Assembly: GCF_016097555.1 (NCBI RefSeq)
Contig: NC_054713.1
Span: 7,203,809-7,267,808 of the forward strand
DNA length: 64,000 bases
Direction: 5' to 3'
Source of the DNA: Gigantopelta aegis
Lineage: Eukaryota; Mollusca; Gastropoda; Neomphalida; Peltospiridae
Shown here: in pieces, positions 50,801 to 59,440 of the stretch
Position numbering within the stretch: position 1 is the first letter of the stretch
Layout of the letters: each line of letters starts with the position of its first letter
Position numbers and translations under genes: made by a program
Notes under the pieces: model-generated
What the model saw: the letters and a program-made list of their open reading frames with translations, nothing else
Database searches by the model: none
What the model was told of the DNA's origin: nothing

Positions 50801-53018
50801 AAATAAATAAATTAAAAAAATTAAAAAAATTAAAAAGTGAAAAAAGAGGTTATTTGAAACATTACCCCAGCATATTATTTAATTGGTGGTTATAGTTTGT
50901 TTTGTTTAACGACACCAATAGAGCATATTGATTTATTAATAATCAGCTATTGGATGTCAAACATTTGGTAATTTTGACATAATATAGTCTTAGAGAAATT
51001 TGGCTTGTACCCCACCCAAACTAGAGACGGTAGCCCCCAGTACTAAATATTGTGATAACCACCCCCCCCCCACTCAATCCCCCCCCCCCTCACCCCAACT
51101 CCCACCACTCCATATCATTCCTACGGGCCTAGTATTTGGTTACAATCTGACGTTAGGGCAAACATACAAGATTGGCGCCAGCAGTTTCGTTCCTCCCCAC
51201 GAGACCTTCAACAGGACATGGTGACCACACACCCCACCCACCCCCAACAAAACAACTAAAACAAAAACAACAATTTTTTTTTTTTTAAATACAACACTAA
51301 ATATACTGAACATCAAAAGAAACGCAACTAACAATTTAGCTTTCTTTAATTTTCGTATTTTATTTTATTTTATTTTATTGGTTCTTTTAGTTTCTTCAGG
51401 TTGTGTTGTTTGTAATCTGTTCATCTGGTGTCAGTTAATCAGTTTTTAGTCTCATTGCACTATATTATTTTTATTTCCCTGAGGACGTTTAATGTCTTTA
51501 AACGAAACGTGCGGATTTTACGTAAGGTTTTAAGTCAGTTTTAATATATTTTATATATTTAATATATTTAAAATTATTCAGTAAGGATCTCATTAGTTTT
51601 TCTGTCAATTCAAATTGTTAATGTCTTCTGAGCATTTAACGGCCATTTTGACAGTCTAATTACCAGTTAATCTTATCATAATTATTTTATCATACATTAT
51701 ATTATATTATATTATATTATATTATATTATATTATATTATATTATATTATATTATATTATATTATATTATATTATATTATATTGGATTCTGTTGCATTGC
51801 ATTGTATTTCATTGCATTGTATTGCATTGTATTGTATTGTATTGCATTTCATTAGATTAGATTACATTACAGTTTCTCCAGCTAGTTCAACACGACAAAG
51901 ACTGTGGTATGTGCTATCCTGTGTTTGGGATAGTGCATATAAAATATCAATTGCTACTAATGGAAAATAAATGTAGCAGAAATCCTCTCTAAGACCATGT
52001 CAGAATTACCAAATGTTTGACAATAGCCGATGGTTAATAAATCAATGTGCTCTAGTGGTGTCGTTATTGTTTTACTTTACTTTTATGATTTACTTTAAGG
52101 GTGATGAGTGGTAGTATATATGTCGGCTGATATTTCGATTGATACGCTGTATGTAGGAGTTTTAGTCACATATTGTTATTGTTGTCGCCTAAGGGATTTA
52201 TGGTGCATATAAAAAATTCCTTGCTGCTAATCCAAAAGAGTAGCCCATGAAGTGGCGACAGCGGGTTTCCTCTGTCAATATCTGTGTGGTCCTTAACCAT
52301 ATGTCTGACGCCATATAACCGTAAATAAAATGTGTTGAGTGCGTCGTTAAATAAAACATTTCTTTCTTTCTTTCCTAAGGGATTTGATTTGGTGCTATAC
52401 ACCCTAATAATTTTAATTTTAATAAGATGGGGTTTTGTTGCTGTTGTTGTTTTGGGTTTTTTTATTTGTTTGTTGTTGTTTTTTGTTGTTGTTGTTGTTG
52501 TTTGTTTTTGTTTTGTTTTGTGTGGGTTTTTTCTTCTTCTTTTTTTTTTTTGGGGGGGGGGGGGGGGGGTTACTGTCTGAACCAAAATTTGCTTTTATAA
52601 CAGCCAAAACTTGCTTTTTAACAACAGAGACATAGAGACGTTTTATATTTTTGATTAATTTGTATGTTTCGTTTATTGTCATAAGCTTATTGTATATTAC
52701 GATGACGTACCCATGTGTACATATATTAATATTAATATCTTTTATATATTATTATATCTAGTATAAATGTGAATATTTGTTTATTGTATATATCGTCTCT
52801 CACAATTCTCTATGGAATGGCTTATGTACTTTTATATGTTTATTTTAATTGTAATTATGTTGTACATGAGGTGAGACGTAAATAAAGATATCTGTCTGTC
52901 TGTCTGTTTGTATGATGTTCAGGTTTCTTTTCTTGCTCGATGTAGTTCTGTACTCACTCTCTGCCGAGCAGACTACAATGCAGACACTGAGCAGAATTAG
53001 AGTTTTCCATGGCATCAT
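39345..53018 (-). CDS. Alkaline phosphatase 1, complete 10-exon gene (GPI-anchored type)
   Basis: Ten exons read in order from 53018 down to 39345: 52958-53018, 50525-50745, 48687-48867, 47502-47671, 46888-46995, 46074-46176, 44893-45033, 43773-43964, 40546-40662, 39345-39622. All junctions are GT-AG, phases match, and the sum is 1572 nt, 523 codons plus stop, the size of vertebrate tissue-nonspecific alkaline phosphatase. The enzyme hydrolyses phosphate monoesters at the outer cell surface. Visible: signal peptide (residues 1-20), GDGM with Asp55, nucleophile Ser105 in DSAGTA, Glu328, Asp333 and His337 in [10 protein letters not shown], Asp374 and His375 in TADHGH, and His449 in HGGQD. N-glycosylation sequons occur in exons 5, 6 and 9. 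The C-terminus is a short hydrophobic tail after a Ser/Asn-rich stretch, as for a GPI signal. In metazoans such enzymes serve mineralisation or gut phosphate uptake; which applies here cannot be told. Confidence 0.95.
39652..39832 (+). mobile_element. SINE S4, 3' truncated by another insertion
   Basis: Head GCGGGATTTAGCTCAGTCGG; stops at GGTATGTGCTTAT where the next element starts. In intron 9 of phosphatase 1. Confidence 0.75.
39833..40389. mobile_element. Long inverted-repeat element (TAACCGGACG ends)
   Basis: Outer ends TAACCGGACG; inner arms share CTAATATTCGTTCCTCGTAT and CAGCCTTGATACATGT. The left arm has about 70 extra bp. No target duplication recognised. Non-coding. Confidence 0.65.
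40546..40662 (-). CDS. Alkaline phosphatase 1, exon 9
   Basis: 117 nt. Codes [20 protein letters not shown] with the family's LSYGNGPG-like loop and an NLT sequon. The corresponding exon of phosphatase 2 (63453-63569) has exactly the same length. Confidence 0.93.
40672..41506 (-). mobile_element. SINE S1 (t1) split by a Harbinger-like MITE
   Basis: SINE halves at 40672-40767 and 41304-41506 rejoin cleanly. The insertion is 40768-41303. Confidence 0.85.
40768..41303. mobile_element. PIF/Harbinger-like MITE, TTA target duplication
   Basis: Inverted ends AGCCTCTGTCACACTGTCAA and AGCCCCGGTCACACTGTCAA, with TTA at 40765-40767 and 41304-41306. The uninterrupted SINE sequence has a single TTA at this point, so the duplication is real. 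A copy of the terminus also lies inside at about 41040. Confidence 0.8.
41600..41898 (+). mobile_element. SINE S4, t1 tail
   Basis: Head GGATTTAGCTCAGTCGGTTG, tail GTGTCGTTACACAAAACAAA. In intron 8 of phosphatase 1. Confidence 0.8.
42555..42700 (+). repeat. CAGGTCAGGTCA-type dispersed repeat
   Basis: GTCAGGTCAGGTCAGGTTAGG followed by TTAACGTGCACATTCAGAGC, as at 21170. Confidence 0.65.
42738..42907. mobile_element. MITE M3 (CACTGGCGTAG ends)
   Basis: Ends CACTGGCGTAGGAAACG and, inverted, CAGTGGCGTAGGAAAGTG; TTATG on both sides; C run of about 22 inside. Confidence 0.7.
42927..43271. mobile_element. MITE M7, TTAA target
   Basis: Ends TTAAAGGCATATTGTCAC and, inverted, TTAAAGGCATACTGTCAC, with TTAA at both edges. 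Non-coding. Confidence 0.75.
43441..43750 (-). mobile_element. SINE S1, t1 tail
   Basis: Full-length minus-strand copy whose head ends 23 bp before the donor of phosphatase exon 8. Confidence 0.85.
43773..43964 (-). CDS. Alkaline phosphatase 1, exon 8 (zinc-binding core)
   Basis: 192 nt. Codes [18 protein letters not shown] and [19 protein letters not shown], holding four zinc ligands (Asp333, His337, Asp374, His375). Acceptor TATAG, donor GTAATT. Confidence 0.95.
43997..44850 (-). mobile_element. Rearranged SINE cluster
   Basis: t1 tail pieces at 43997-44065, an S4-like body and head at 44335-44598 (CCGACTGAGCTAGATCC) and a divergent S1-like piece at 44603-44850. Intron 7 of phosphatase 1. 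Confidence 0.5.
44893..45033 (-). CDS. Alkaline phosphatase 1, exon 7
   Basis: 141 nt. Codes [14 protein letters not shown] through GYFLLVE, with the Mg ligand Glu328 at its end. Its first 13 bases and its acceptor are part of a 26-bp unit repeated three times (45021-45098). Confidence 0.92.
45021..45098. repeat. 26-bp tandem repeat over the exon 7 splice acceptor
   Basis: Units 45021-45046, 45047-45072 and 45073-45098, each with CAAAGAGTCCT; each unit carries an AG acceptor and the first 13 exon bases. Confidence 0.9.
45360..45720. repeat. Dispersed repeat with CCGGCTGGGTCAAAGTTCG
   Basis: The same motif with GTAGTACTAAA before it recurs at 48900-48955. Boundaries unclear. Confidence 0.5.
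46074..46176 (-). CDS. Alkaline phosphatase 1, exon 6
   Basis: 103 nt. Codes [20 protein letters not shown], with an NAT sequon and the family's YVWN motif. An open frame continues into the intron as far as 45757, but there is a good donor GTATGT at 46068-46073 and the phase fits exon 7. Confidence 0.92.
46450..46882. repeat. Imperfect (GTA/GTT)n repeat in intron 5 of phosphatase 1
   Basis: About 430 bp of GTA, GTT and GTG triplets, ending a few bases from the exon 5 donor (46886-46887). Gives a spurious poly-Val open frame. Confidence 0.95.
46888..46995 (-). CDS. Alkaline phosphatase 1, exon 5
   Basis: 108 nt, phase 0 at both ends. Codes [19 protein letters not shown] with an N-glycosylation sequon NTT. 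The intron side of its acceptor is duplicated (see 46962-47075), and its donor opens onto a 430-bp trinucleotide repeat. Confidence 0.92.
46962..47075. repeat. 58-bp tandem duplication over the exon 5 splice acceptor
   Basis: GAAGAATATTTCGTCTCCC and CACCTGTACAAACAAAA at 46962-47010 recur at 47020-47075; each unit has 34 or more exon bases plus acceptor. Confidence 0.85.
47205..47480 (-). mobile_element. SINE S1, t1 tail
   Basis: Minus-strand copy ending GCTACGTCCCGCC, 22 bp from phosphatase exon 4. Confidence 0.8.
47502..47671 (-). CDS. Alkaline phosphatase 1, exon 4
   Basis: 170 nt. Codes [20 protein letters not shown] and CPDIAAQLF, both standard family motifs; the His of THATP lies near the active site. 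Donor GTAAGT. Confidence 0.93.
47856..47894. repeat. 39-base poly-G run
   Basis: Longest homopolymer in the window, 15 bp from an M1 MITE. Confidence 0.95.
47909..48277. mobile_element. MITE M1, divergent subfamily
   Basis: Ends TTAAAGGGACAGTCCTGAAT and the inverted counterpart; TTAA at both edges. The interior follows M1 (AAATGTTTCCGACCAATA). Confidence 0.75.
48350..48577. mobile_element. MITE M8
   Basis: Inverted ends with CAAACTACCAACCGCCAG / CAGACTACCAACTGCCAG followed by AGAAAGTTG. About 110 bp from exon 3 of phosphatase 1. Confidence 0.65.
48687..48867 (-). CDS. Alkaline phosphatase 1, exon 3 (active-site serine)
   Basis: 181 nt. Begins [18 protein letters not shown], so the nucleophile is Ser105, and ends in the phase-1 codon joined to exon 4. 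Acceptor CAG at 48868-48870, donor GTATCG. Confidence 0.93.
48900..48960. repeat. Second copy of the CCGGCTGGGTCAAAGTTCG repeat
   Basis: GTAGTACTAAATCAAATAAC followed by the motif. Confidence 0.5.
49150..49235. repeat. Short tandem duplication
   Basis: GTGTCGTAAAAACATCCGG with TTATATAAAAAA occurs twice, about 44 bp apart. Confidence 0.8.
49401..49655 (+). mobile_element. SINE S1, t1 tail
   Basis: Head GGACCGTAGCCCAGTGGTAA, tail GGTGTCGTTAAAC; a further t1 tail fragment lies at 49735-49825. Confidence 0.8.
50158..50395 (+). mobile_element. SINE S1, t2 tail, 5' truncated
   Basis: Starts CCATTGGGTTATTTCTC and ends in the t2 tail. Confidence 0.8.
50525..50745 (-). CDS. Alkaline phosphatase 1, exon 2
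   Basis: 221 nt, phase 1 in, phase 0 out. Codes residues 21-94 with [20 protein letters not shown], the metal-binding Asp55 strand. Most family members have GMG rather than GMD here. The acceptor lies after a (GT)n tract and the donor is GTACAC. Confidence 0.93.
50755..50835. repeat. (AAAT)n microsatellite
   Basis: TAAA units directly upstream of phosphatase exon 2's acceptor. Confidence 0.9.
50895..50998 (-). mobile_element. SINE t1 tail fragment
   Basis: TTTGTTTTGTTTAACGACACC to TAGTCTTAGAGA. Confidence 0.65.
51000..51690. other. Intron 1 of phosphatase 1, nothing recognised
   Basis: C-rich stretch at 51057-51115, T and A tracts, and (TTTTA)n at 51357-51380. No gene or clear repeat family. 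Confidence 0.4.
51694..51784. repeat. (ATTAT)n microsatellite
   Basis: About 18 pentamer units, then imperfect ATTGC/ATTGT pentamers to 51870. Confidence 0.95.
51876..52068 (+). mobile_element. SINE S1, t1 tail, 5' truncated
   Basis: Starts at CCAGCTAGTTCAACACGAC. Confidence 0.75.
52105..52415 (+). repeat. Dispersed repeat R2 split by a SINE
   Basis: GATACGCTGTATGTAGG at 52141 and GGGATTTGATTTGGTGCTAT at 52379 belong together; a SINE lies between. Confidence 0.65.
52200..52373 (+). mobile_element. SINE S1, t2, 5' truncated, with target duplication
   Basis: Flanked by CCTAAGGGATTT at 52188-52199 and 52374-52385. Only the last 174 bp were inserted, so truncation happened at integration. Confidence 0.85.
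52435..52570. repeat. T/G-rich tract ending in poly-G
   Basis: GTT repeats, T runs and then about 18 G. Confidence 0.9.
52958..53018 (-). CDS. Alkaline phosphatase 1, exon 1 (signal peptide)
   Basis: Codes [20 protein letters not shown] plus one base. Two ATGs stand in tandem (53016-53018 and 53013-53015); either gives a good signal peptide. Donor GTGAGT at 52952-52957. A TATATTT-like box sits about 85 bp upstream on the minus strand (near 53100), which is only suggestive. Confidence 0.9.
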
Positions 53019-53681
53019 GTTCCCAATTCGACACAGACTCCGGTTTCACTCACGTACTCTCACAGTTCAGGTTGTTCACTGAAATCCAGACGACAAATAT
53101 AATTTAAAAAACAAAAGAGAGAACATTTAGAGCAAACTAGTGAAGGGCGGGGCCTTTGAGTGTCCGCTTCATTTTAGATTTCTCTGTTTCGGTTGTACTA
53201 AAACGAGAAAATGCTTTTAATTAATTAATTAGCTCTAGTGATGTCGTTAAACAAGAAACAAACTAACTTTTAATTTCTGAATCTGTTCCATCCTGATTAT
53301 ATTTTAATCATCCATTGAATACAACATTTAGAAATGCCGTTCGTTCAGTTTTTTCGTGCGCCTTGTATCGAACTGACGGAGTGCAGGGGTGTAATCAGAA
53401 ACGAACGTCTGCTTGTCTGTAACAAATATGGGGTGAGGGTAAATATATGTTTGAATGTGGGAGGGTGGAAGTAACAACTTGATAATTACCTTTCTTTGAT
53501 CACTGAAGAGACGTCCATACTATGAGCATATTGCGGTGGTTTAACAATGCATCTTCCTTGCTTGGAAAACTCGTAACCTTTACAAACGGTGATACCGAGG
53601 CTGGAATTTAAGGGCAGTTCCAGATACTGTTATATTGGGGGAGGGTCTTTTATGTCTTTATCTTTGATGGGTTCGCTTCTT

Positions 53682-54076
53682 TACCGGCCTCGGTGGCGTC
53701 GTGGTTAGGCCATCGGTCTACAGGCTGGTAGGTACTGGGTTCAGATCCCAGTCGAGGCATGGGATTTTTAATCCAGATACCGACTCCAAACCCTGAGTGA
53801 GTGCTCCGCAAGGCTCAGTGGGTAGGTGTAAACCACTTGCACCGACCAGTGATCTATAACTGGTTCAACAAAGGTCATGGTTTGTGCTATCCTGCTTGTG
53901 GGAAGCGCAAATAAAAGATCTCTTGCTGCCTGTCGTAAAAGAGTAGCCTATGTGGCGACAGCGGGTTTCCTCTAAAAAACAGTATCAGAATGACCATATG
54001 TTTAACGTCCAATAGCCGATGATAAGATTAAAAAAATCAATGTGCTTTAGTGGCGTCGTTAAATAAAACAAAATTT
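53682..54076 (+). mobile_element. SINE S2 with t1-like end
   Basis: Head CCGGCCTCGGTGGCGTCGTG, box B GTTCAGATCCCAGTCG; the end reads GGCGTCGTTAAATAAAACAAA, mixing both tail types. Confidence 0.8.
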
Positions 54077-54192
54077 ACTCTTTTTTTCTTCTTTTTTTTT
54101 AGTGTGACAGTTCTGGACTTTCTGCCATTGTAAGATGTTTCTCTCTCAATTTTGTTGAAATTATCGTAAAACCGTATCTCAAAAAGAAGAAA

Positions 54193-54680
54193 CAAGTTTG
54201 TTTTGTTTAACGACACCACTGGAGCACATTTATTAATTAATTATCGGCTGTTGGATGTCAAACATTTGGTAATTCTGACGTGTAGTCATTAGAGGAAACC
54301 CGCTACATTTTGCTAATGCAGCAAGGAATCTTTCCCACAGACAGGACAGCCACATAACACAGTCTTTTTTCTTTTTTAATACATATTTATTGTCCCAGAT
54401 CATATAGCAGTGTCGGGGTTGGAAGCCCCGAATCACTGCTTTACATTTGTGTCCATGGTCTAAGCAGCAACAAACTATGTTAAAAATAACAAAAACTAAT
54501 AGAAACTGATTCAGGGTGAAGTTCAATTCATGCATACAGATGAACATGGACAGTGATCTATAATATAACTATTGTTATGATCCGAGATAGCACAGTCTTT
54601 GTCCAGTTGTGGTGCACTGGTTGTAACGAGAGAGAAAAAAAAATCAGCTGAATGGATCCACCGAGGTGGTTCGATCCTAG
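54193..54680 (-). mobile_element. SINE S4 (t1) split by a LINE insertion
   Basis: Outer S4 at 54193-54367 and 54591-54680; see the LINE entry for the insert. Confidence 0.75.
54368..54590 (-). mobile_element. 5'-truncated LINE 3' end with target duplication
   Basis: Flanked by CACAGTCTTT at 54358-54367 and 54591-54600. On the minus strand it has a hairpin with CGGGGCTTCCAACCCCG, then ATAAATATGTATT and an A-rich end. No reading frame kept. Confidence 0.7.
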
Positions 54681-54989
54681 TGCAGAATCGAATTGGCATT
54701 TGGCAAAATAGTGGTTGATTCTATCATTCTCTATTTAGTGCCTCGTCTATAGGAAGACAGCCATCCCCGAGGATATCATTTACTGGATATTTTTATACAT
54801 ATTTCCTGCACCGCTCATGGAGGACTGCCACTCCCAGACTAGTTTATTAAATCAAAACTAACACAGGACAGAGCTCCTGGGAAACAGTGATGGTACCAGG
54901 TGTTCGCTAAAGGTGACATCCGTCATGAGTAATGCCACCAACAGGTATATGATATTACTCCCACGAACCCCTGAAATGGCGGGCATTGA

Positions 54990-55265
54990 TTTGAACTAAA
55001 TAGCGGACATTACATTGAAATAAATGGTGGATATTACATTTATATAAATGGCGGAAATTACATTGAAATAAATGGTGGACATTACGTTTACATAAATAGT
55101 GGACATTACATTTACATAAATGGTGGACATTACATTGAAACAAATGGTGAACATGATATTGAAATAAACGGTGGAGATTATATTGAAATAAATGGTGGAG
55201 ATTATATTGAAATAAATGGTGGAGATTATATTGATATTCCATTCAAATAAACGGTGGCTATTACA
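54990..55265. repeat. 24-bp minisatellite, about 12 units
   Basis: Unit ATTGAAATAAATGGTGGA with TATT/CATT. The unit length, a multiple of 3, keeps several frames open. Confidence 0.9.
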
Positions 55266-55539
55266 TTCCAATACATACAAATAGTGAGCATTGTATTCAA
55301 ATAACTGTATTGCTGGCTGGACACAGAGACAATACTCACATCCACCTTCCTTGTGTCATAGTGTGTGGAACTGCCCTTGAAACTGGGTGTTGGCAGACAT
55401 CCGCAGAGTGCAAACCTTGCCTTCAAGTCGAAACACATGGCAATTTGCGCTGAAGCATATCATCCTGTATTCGACGTAATACCATCAGGATTGTCGGCGA
55501 ACGGATACATGTAGTTTGATGTTAACAGATGTTAATAGC

Positions 55540-55926
55540 TTAAAGGGATATTCCTGAGTTTGCTCCATTGTAAGATGTTTCCGACTAATACAATATTTCT
55601 ACGATTAAAGATGCATATTAAATATATTTTCTTGTTTTGAATATCAGTGACTATATATTCAATGTGTTTCTGGTCGTCTTAATATTTGTAAGAAGCCCAA
55701 AGTGGATTTTGGCTTAAATAATTTCGTACGTACAAAAAAATATACTTTAGGAACTGAAATGAAAGTTAACCTAGTACAAATATTAGAACGATCAGAAACA
55801 CGTTTAATATACAGCCATTAATATTTTATGCAGAAAACTATATTTGATATGTAATTACAATCGTTAAAAAGTTTGTCAGTCGATAACATCTTAAAAATTG
55901 CAGCAAACTCAGGAATGTCCCTTTAA
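55540..55926. mobile_element. MITE M1, TTAA target
   Basis: TTAAAGGGATATTCCTGAG at left and the complement of TTAAAGGGACATTCCTGAG at right. Confidence 0.8.
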
Positions 55927-55958
55927 GATAACAGAAATGCATCTCTTTAGACCGAGGG

Positions 55959-56272
55959 GACGGGATTTGGCTCAGTCGGTTGAGAGCTCGTTTTAGGTGT
56001 TTGCGTCGCAGGATCGAACCTTCTAAGTGGATCCATTCAGCTGATTGGGCTTCTTCTCGTTCTAACTAGTGCACCACAACTGGTCAAAGGCCGTGGTATG
56101 TGCTTTCCTGTCTGTGAGAAAGTGCATATAAAAGATCTCTTGCTGCATTAGGAAAAAATGTAGCGGGTTTCCTCTGATGACTTCGTGTCAGAATTACCAA
56201 ATGTTTGACATCCAATAGCCGATGGTTAATTAATCATTGTGCTCTAGTGGTGTCGTTAAACAAAACAAACTT
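55959..56272 (+). mobile_element. SINE S4, t1 tail, full length
   Basis: Head GGATTTGGCTCAGTCGGTTG, box B CAGGATCGAACCTTC, tail GTCGTTAAACAAAACAAACT. A good S4 reference copy. Confidence 0.85.
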
Positions 56273-56279
56273 CTCATTT

Positions 56280-56560
56280 GATCGACATCGATGGAGTAGT
56301 GTGGTTAAGCCATGGGACGTAAGGCTGGTAGGTACTGGGTTCGCCTCCCGGTACCGGCTCCCACCCAGAGCCGAGTTTAACGACTCAATGGTAAGGTGTG
56401 AGGCCACTACACCGACTTTTTTTTTGGTCACTGACCACTAACAAACTAACCACTAATCCACTGTCTTGGACTGACAGTCCAGAAAGATGAGGTGTGTGTG
56501 CCCAGGCCAGCGTGCCTGAACCTTAATTGGATATAAGCACGAAAATAAAGCAATGAAATC
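56280..56560 (+). mobile_element. SINE S3, full length
   Basis: Head GTGTGGTTAAGCCATGGGAC, box B GGGTTCGCCTCCCGG, end GATATAAGCACGAAAATAAA. Placed directly after the S4 copy. Confidence 0.8.
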
Positions 56561-56578
56561 TCGTTTGAGTGCAAAGTT

Positions 56579-56880
56579 AAAGTTTGTTTTGTTCAACGAC
56601 ACCACTAGAACACATTGATTTATTAATCGTCGGCTATTGGATGTTAAACTTTTGGTAATTTGACATATAGCCTTGGGAGAGGAAACCCGCTATATTTTTC
56701 CATTACTGGCAAGGGATCTTTTATATGCATCATCCCACAGACAGGATAGTACATACCACGGCCTTTGATAAACCAGTTGTGATGCACTGGATGGAACGAG
56801 AAATGGGATACAGACAGGCATCGATGCTAGACCGACCTCACATCACGCGAGCGCTTTACCGCTAGGTTACATCCCGCCCC
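56579..56880 (-). mobile_element. SINE S1, t1 tail
   Basis: Full-length minus-strand copy ending GTTACATCCCGCCCC. Confidence 0.8.
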
Positions 56881-56957
56881 CATTTGAGTACAAAGTGACT
56901 GAGGTGCGATGGATAGCAGGATCGATTAACCTCTGTGGAATCCTTTGTTTCTCCCTG

Positions 56958-57422
56958 CCAGATGTAGCCCAGTGGTAAATCGCTCGCTACATGCGTGGTC
57001 GGTCTGGGATCGATCCCCTTCGGTGTGCCCATTGGGATATTTCTCATTCCAGCCAGTGCGCCACGACTGGTATATCAAAGGCCGTCGTATACACCAGTGA
57101 CGTAGGGGCACGGGTGCAATGCCCCCCCCCCCCTCCCTCCCCCTTTCACACTTTTTTTTTTACTGTATTAAATTTTATAAAATCAAACATACATACATGT
57201 GTAATGTGGGTTGCCCCCCCCCCCCCCCAATAGTGGGTTGCCCCCCCCCCCCCCCTCCCCCGTCCCAATATAATATACTGGCTACGCCAGTGGTATGTAC
57301 TAACATGTCTGTGGGATCGTGCATATAAAAGATCCCATGCTACTAACTGAAAGAAATTAGCGGGTTTCCTCTCTAAAACTAAATATCAAAATTACCAAAT
57401 GCTTGACATCCAATAGCCGAGC
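56958..57422 (+). mobile_element. SINE S1 split by an M3 MITE
   Basis: Head GATGTAGCCCAGTGGTAAAT to about 57087; resumes at 57288 with GGTATGTAC. Its t1 tail breaks off at CCAATAGCCGA and seems to resume at 58813. Confidence 0.75.
57088..57287. mobile_element. MITE M3 inserted in SINE S1
   Basis: Ends CCAGTGACGTAGGGG and, inverted, CACTGGCGTAGCCAG; flanks GTATACAC and GTATGTAC look like an 8-bp duplication with two changes. Contains three C runs. Confidence 0.65.
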
Positions 57423-57699
57423 TCCGCAAGGCTCAATGGGTAGGCGTAAACCACTTGCGTTCGAAATAAGCACTTGTCCGTTTGTCCAGTCGTCATGGGT
57501 TCCAGCTTGTACATATTAGGAATATTGACGAGTTCCGAATGCCCCACTTGGATCACCAACATCAATACTTTATTTTATAGCCAAATAATATTCAATATTC
57601 AGCATCATTTGCATTTAAAAAGAATTTTAAGAAATATATTTTGGGGATACCTTACAAACAAATAACAGCAGGTCATATTTTGCTTCCTGTTTCGAGCTT

Positions 57700-58056
57700 G
57701 GTGTACAGTCAGTTTAGGATCGATCCCCATCGCTGGGTCCATTGGGCTATTTTCCAGCTATTGGTATATATACTATCTTATCTTTGGGATGAGGGGAGGG
57801 ACATAACCTAATGATAAAACACTTGTCTTATGTACAGTCAATCTAGGATCGATCCCCATCGGTGGGTCCATTGGGCTATTTTCCAGCCATTGGTATCTTA
57901 TCTACATGTACATGCTAATCGGAACGAGTAGCCAATTAAGTGGCAGTAACAGGTTTCCTCTCTAATTATCTGTGTGTCAGATGCCATATAACTGTAATAA
58001 TAATAAAATAAAATGTGTCGAGTGTGTCGTTAAATAAAGCATTCTTTTCTTTTTTT
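57700..58056 (+). mobile_element. Partial S1 SINEs, duplicated head
   Basis: The head half (TAGGATCGATCCCCATCG) occurs at 57716 and 57851; only the second runs on to a t2 tail. Confidence 0.6.
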
Positions 58057-58095
58057 CTCTTTTTTTTTTCTCTTTTTTTTTCTCTTTTTTTTTTT

Positions 58096-58488
58096 ACCGG
58101 CCTCGGTGGCGTTGTGGTTAGGGCATCGGTCTACAGGCTGGTAGGTACTGGGTTCGGATCCCCTAGTCGAGGCATGGTTTTTTTAATCCAGATACCGACT
58201 CCAAACCTCGAGTGAGTGCTCCGCAAGGCTCAATGGGTAGGTGTAAACCACTTGCACCGACCAGTGATCCATAACTGGTTCAACAAAGGCCATGGTTTGT
58301 GCTATCCTGCCTATGGGAAGCGCAAATAAAAGATCCCTTGCTGCTAATCGGAAAGAGTAGCCCATGTAGTGGCGACAGCGGGTTCCTCTCAAAATCTGTG
58401 TGGTCCTTAACCATATGTCCGATGCCATATAACCGTAAATAAAATGTGTTGAGTGCGTCGTTAAATAAAACATTTTTTTCTTTCTTTC
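58096..58488 (+). mobile_element. SINE S2, t2 tail, full length
   Basis: Head CCGGCCTCGGTGGCGTTGTG after a pyrimidine tract; middle CACTTGCACCGACCAGTG; t2 tail. Confidence 0.85.
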
Positions 58489-58496
58489 CAGTAGCC

Positions 58497-58875
58497 AATG
58501 GGTGGGACGTATCCTAGTGGTAAAGCGCTCGCTCGATGCGCGGTCAGTCTGGTATCAATCCCCGTCGGTGGACCCATTGGGCTCTTTCTCGTTCCAGCCA
58601 GCGCAACACGACTGACATACCAAAGGCCGTGGTATGTACTACCCTGTCTGTGTTGTGGTGCATATAAACGATCTCTTTCTGCTAATCGGAAAGAGTAGCG
58701 GGTTTCCTCTCTCAATATCTGTGTGGTCCTTAACCATATGTCTGACGCCATATAACCGTAAAGAAAATGTGTTGAGTGCGTCGTTAAATAAAACATTCCT
58801 TTCTTTCTTTCCAATAGCCGATGATTAATAAATCAATGTGCTCTAGTGTTGTCGTTAAGGGAAATAAACTTTAAT
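58497..58875 (+). mobile_element. SINE S1 (t2) inside a t1 tail
   Basis: S1 with t2 tail to 58811, then t1 tail sequence to 58875. CCAGTAGCCAATG before and CCAATAGCCGATG after suggest a target duplication. Confidence 0.75.
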
Positions 58876-59154
58876 TTTACACCTCCTCATTGTTCGTAGC
58901 GGTGCACTCTGGAATGGAGTTAGTACTGGAATGAAAAATCCCTCATTGTCTCAAGTTAGACACGAACCCAATATCTAGTAGCCTATACTCACCCCACCTC
59001 CCTTATGTCATGTACGTAATATGATAGATAGATAGAAAGAAAGTTTCTTAAAACTGTTGATGTAGCAATTAATACTACGAATCCTGTAATTGGTACTAAA
59101 TGTGAGTGTGTTGGTTGTAAAATAAATAAAAAAATAATAATAATAAAAAAAAAA

Positions 59155-59440
59155 AAATGCAATTTTGTTTCATCTAGTACCACTCTGGGGTACCTGTAGA
59201 AAAACAAAAGTATTAAAATTTTGTGCGGAACTAGTGTAGTCATAGACGCTACCTGTTATCCCTGAAATGAGCAGCTTCACCCCAATGTTTTTTTTTTTAA
59301 TTAACGTTAACGGTGAGTAGTATTTATATCCGTGGTGTATATGTCGATAGATACGCTGCAGGTAGGAGTTTTAGCCACATATGTTACTATTGTCGTCTAT
59401 GGGATTTGATTTGGTGGTATACACCCCTGAGACTTGTGTT
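59155..59440 (+). repeat. Dispersed repeat R2
   Basis: GATACGCTGCAGGTAGGAG and GTCGTCTATGGGATTTGATT; the preceding CATCTAGTACCACTC is like 49072-49085. Confidence 0.6.
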
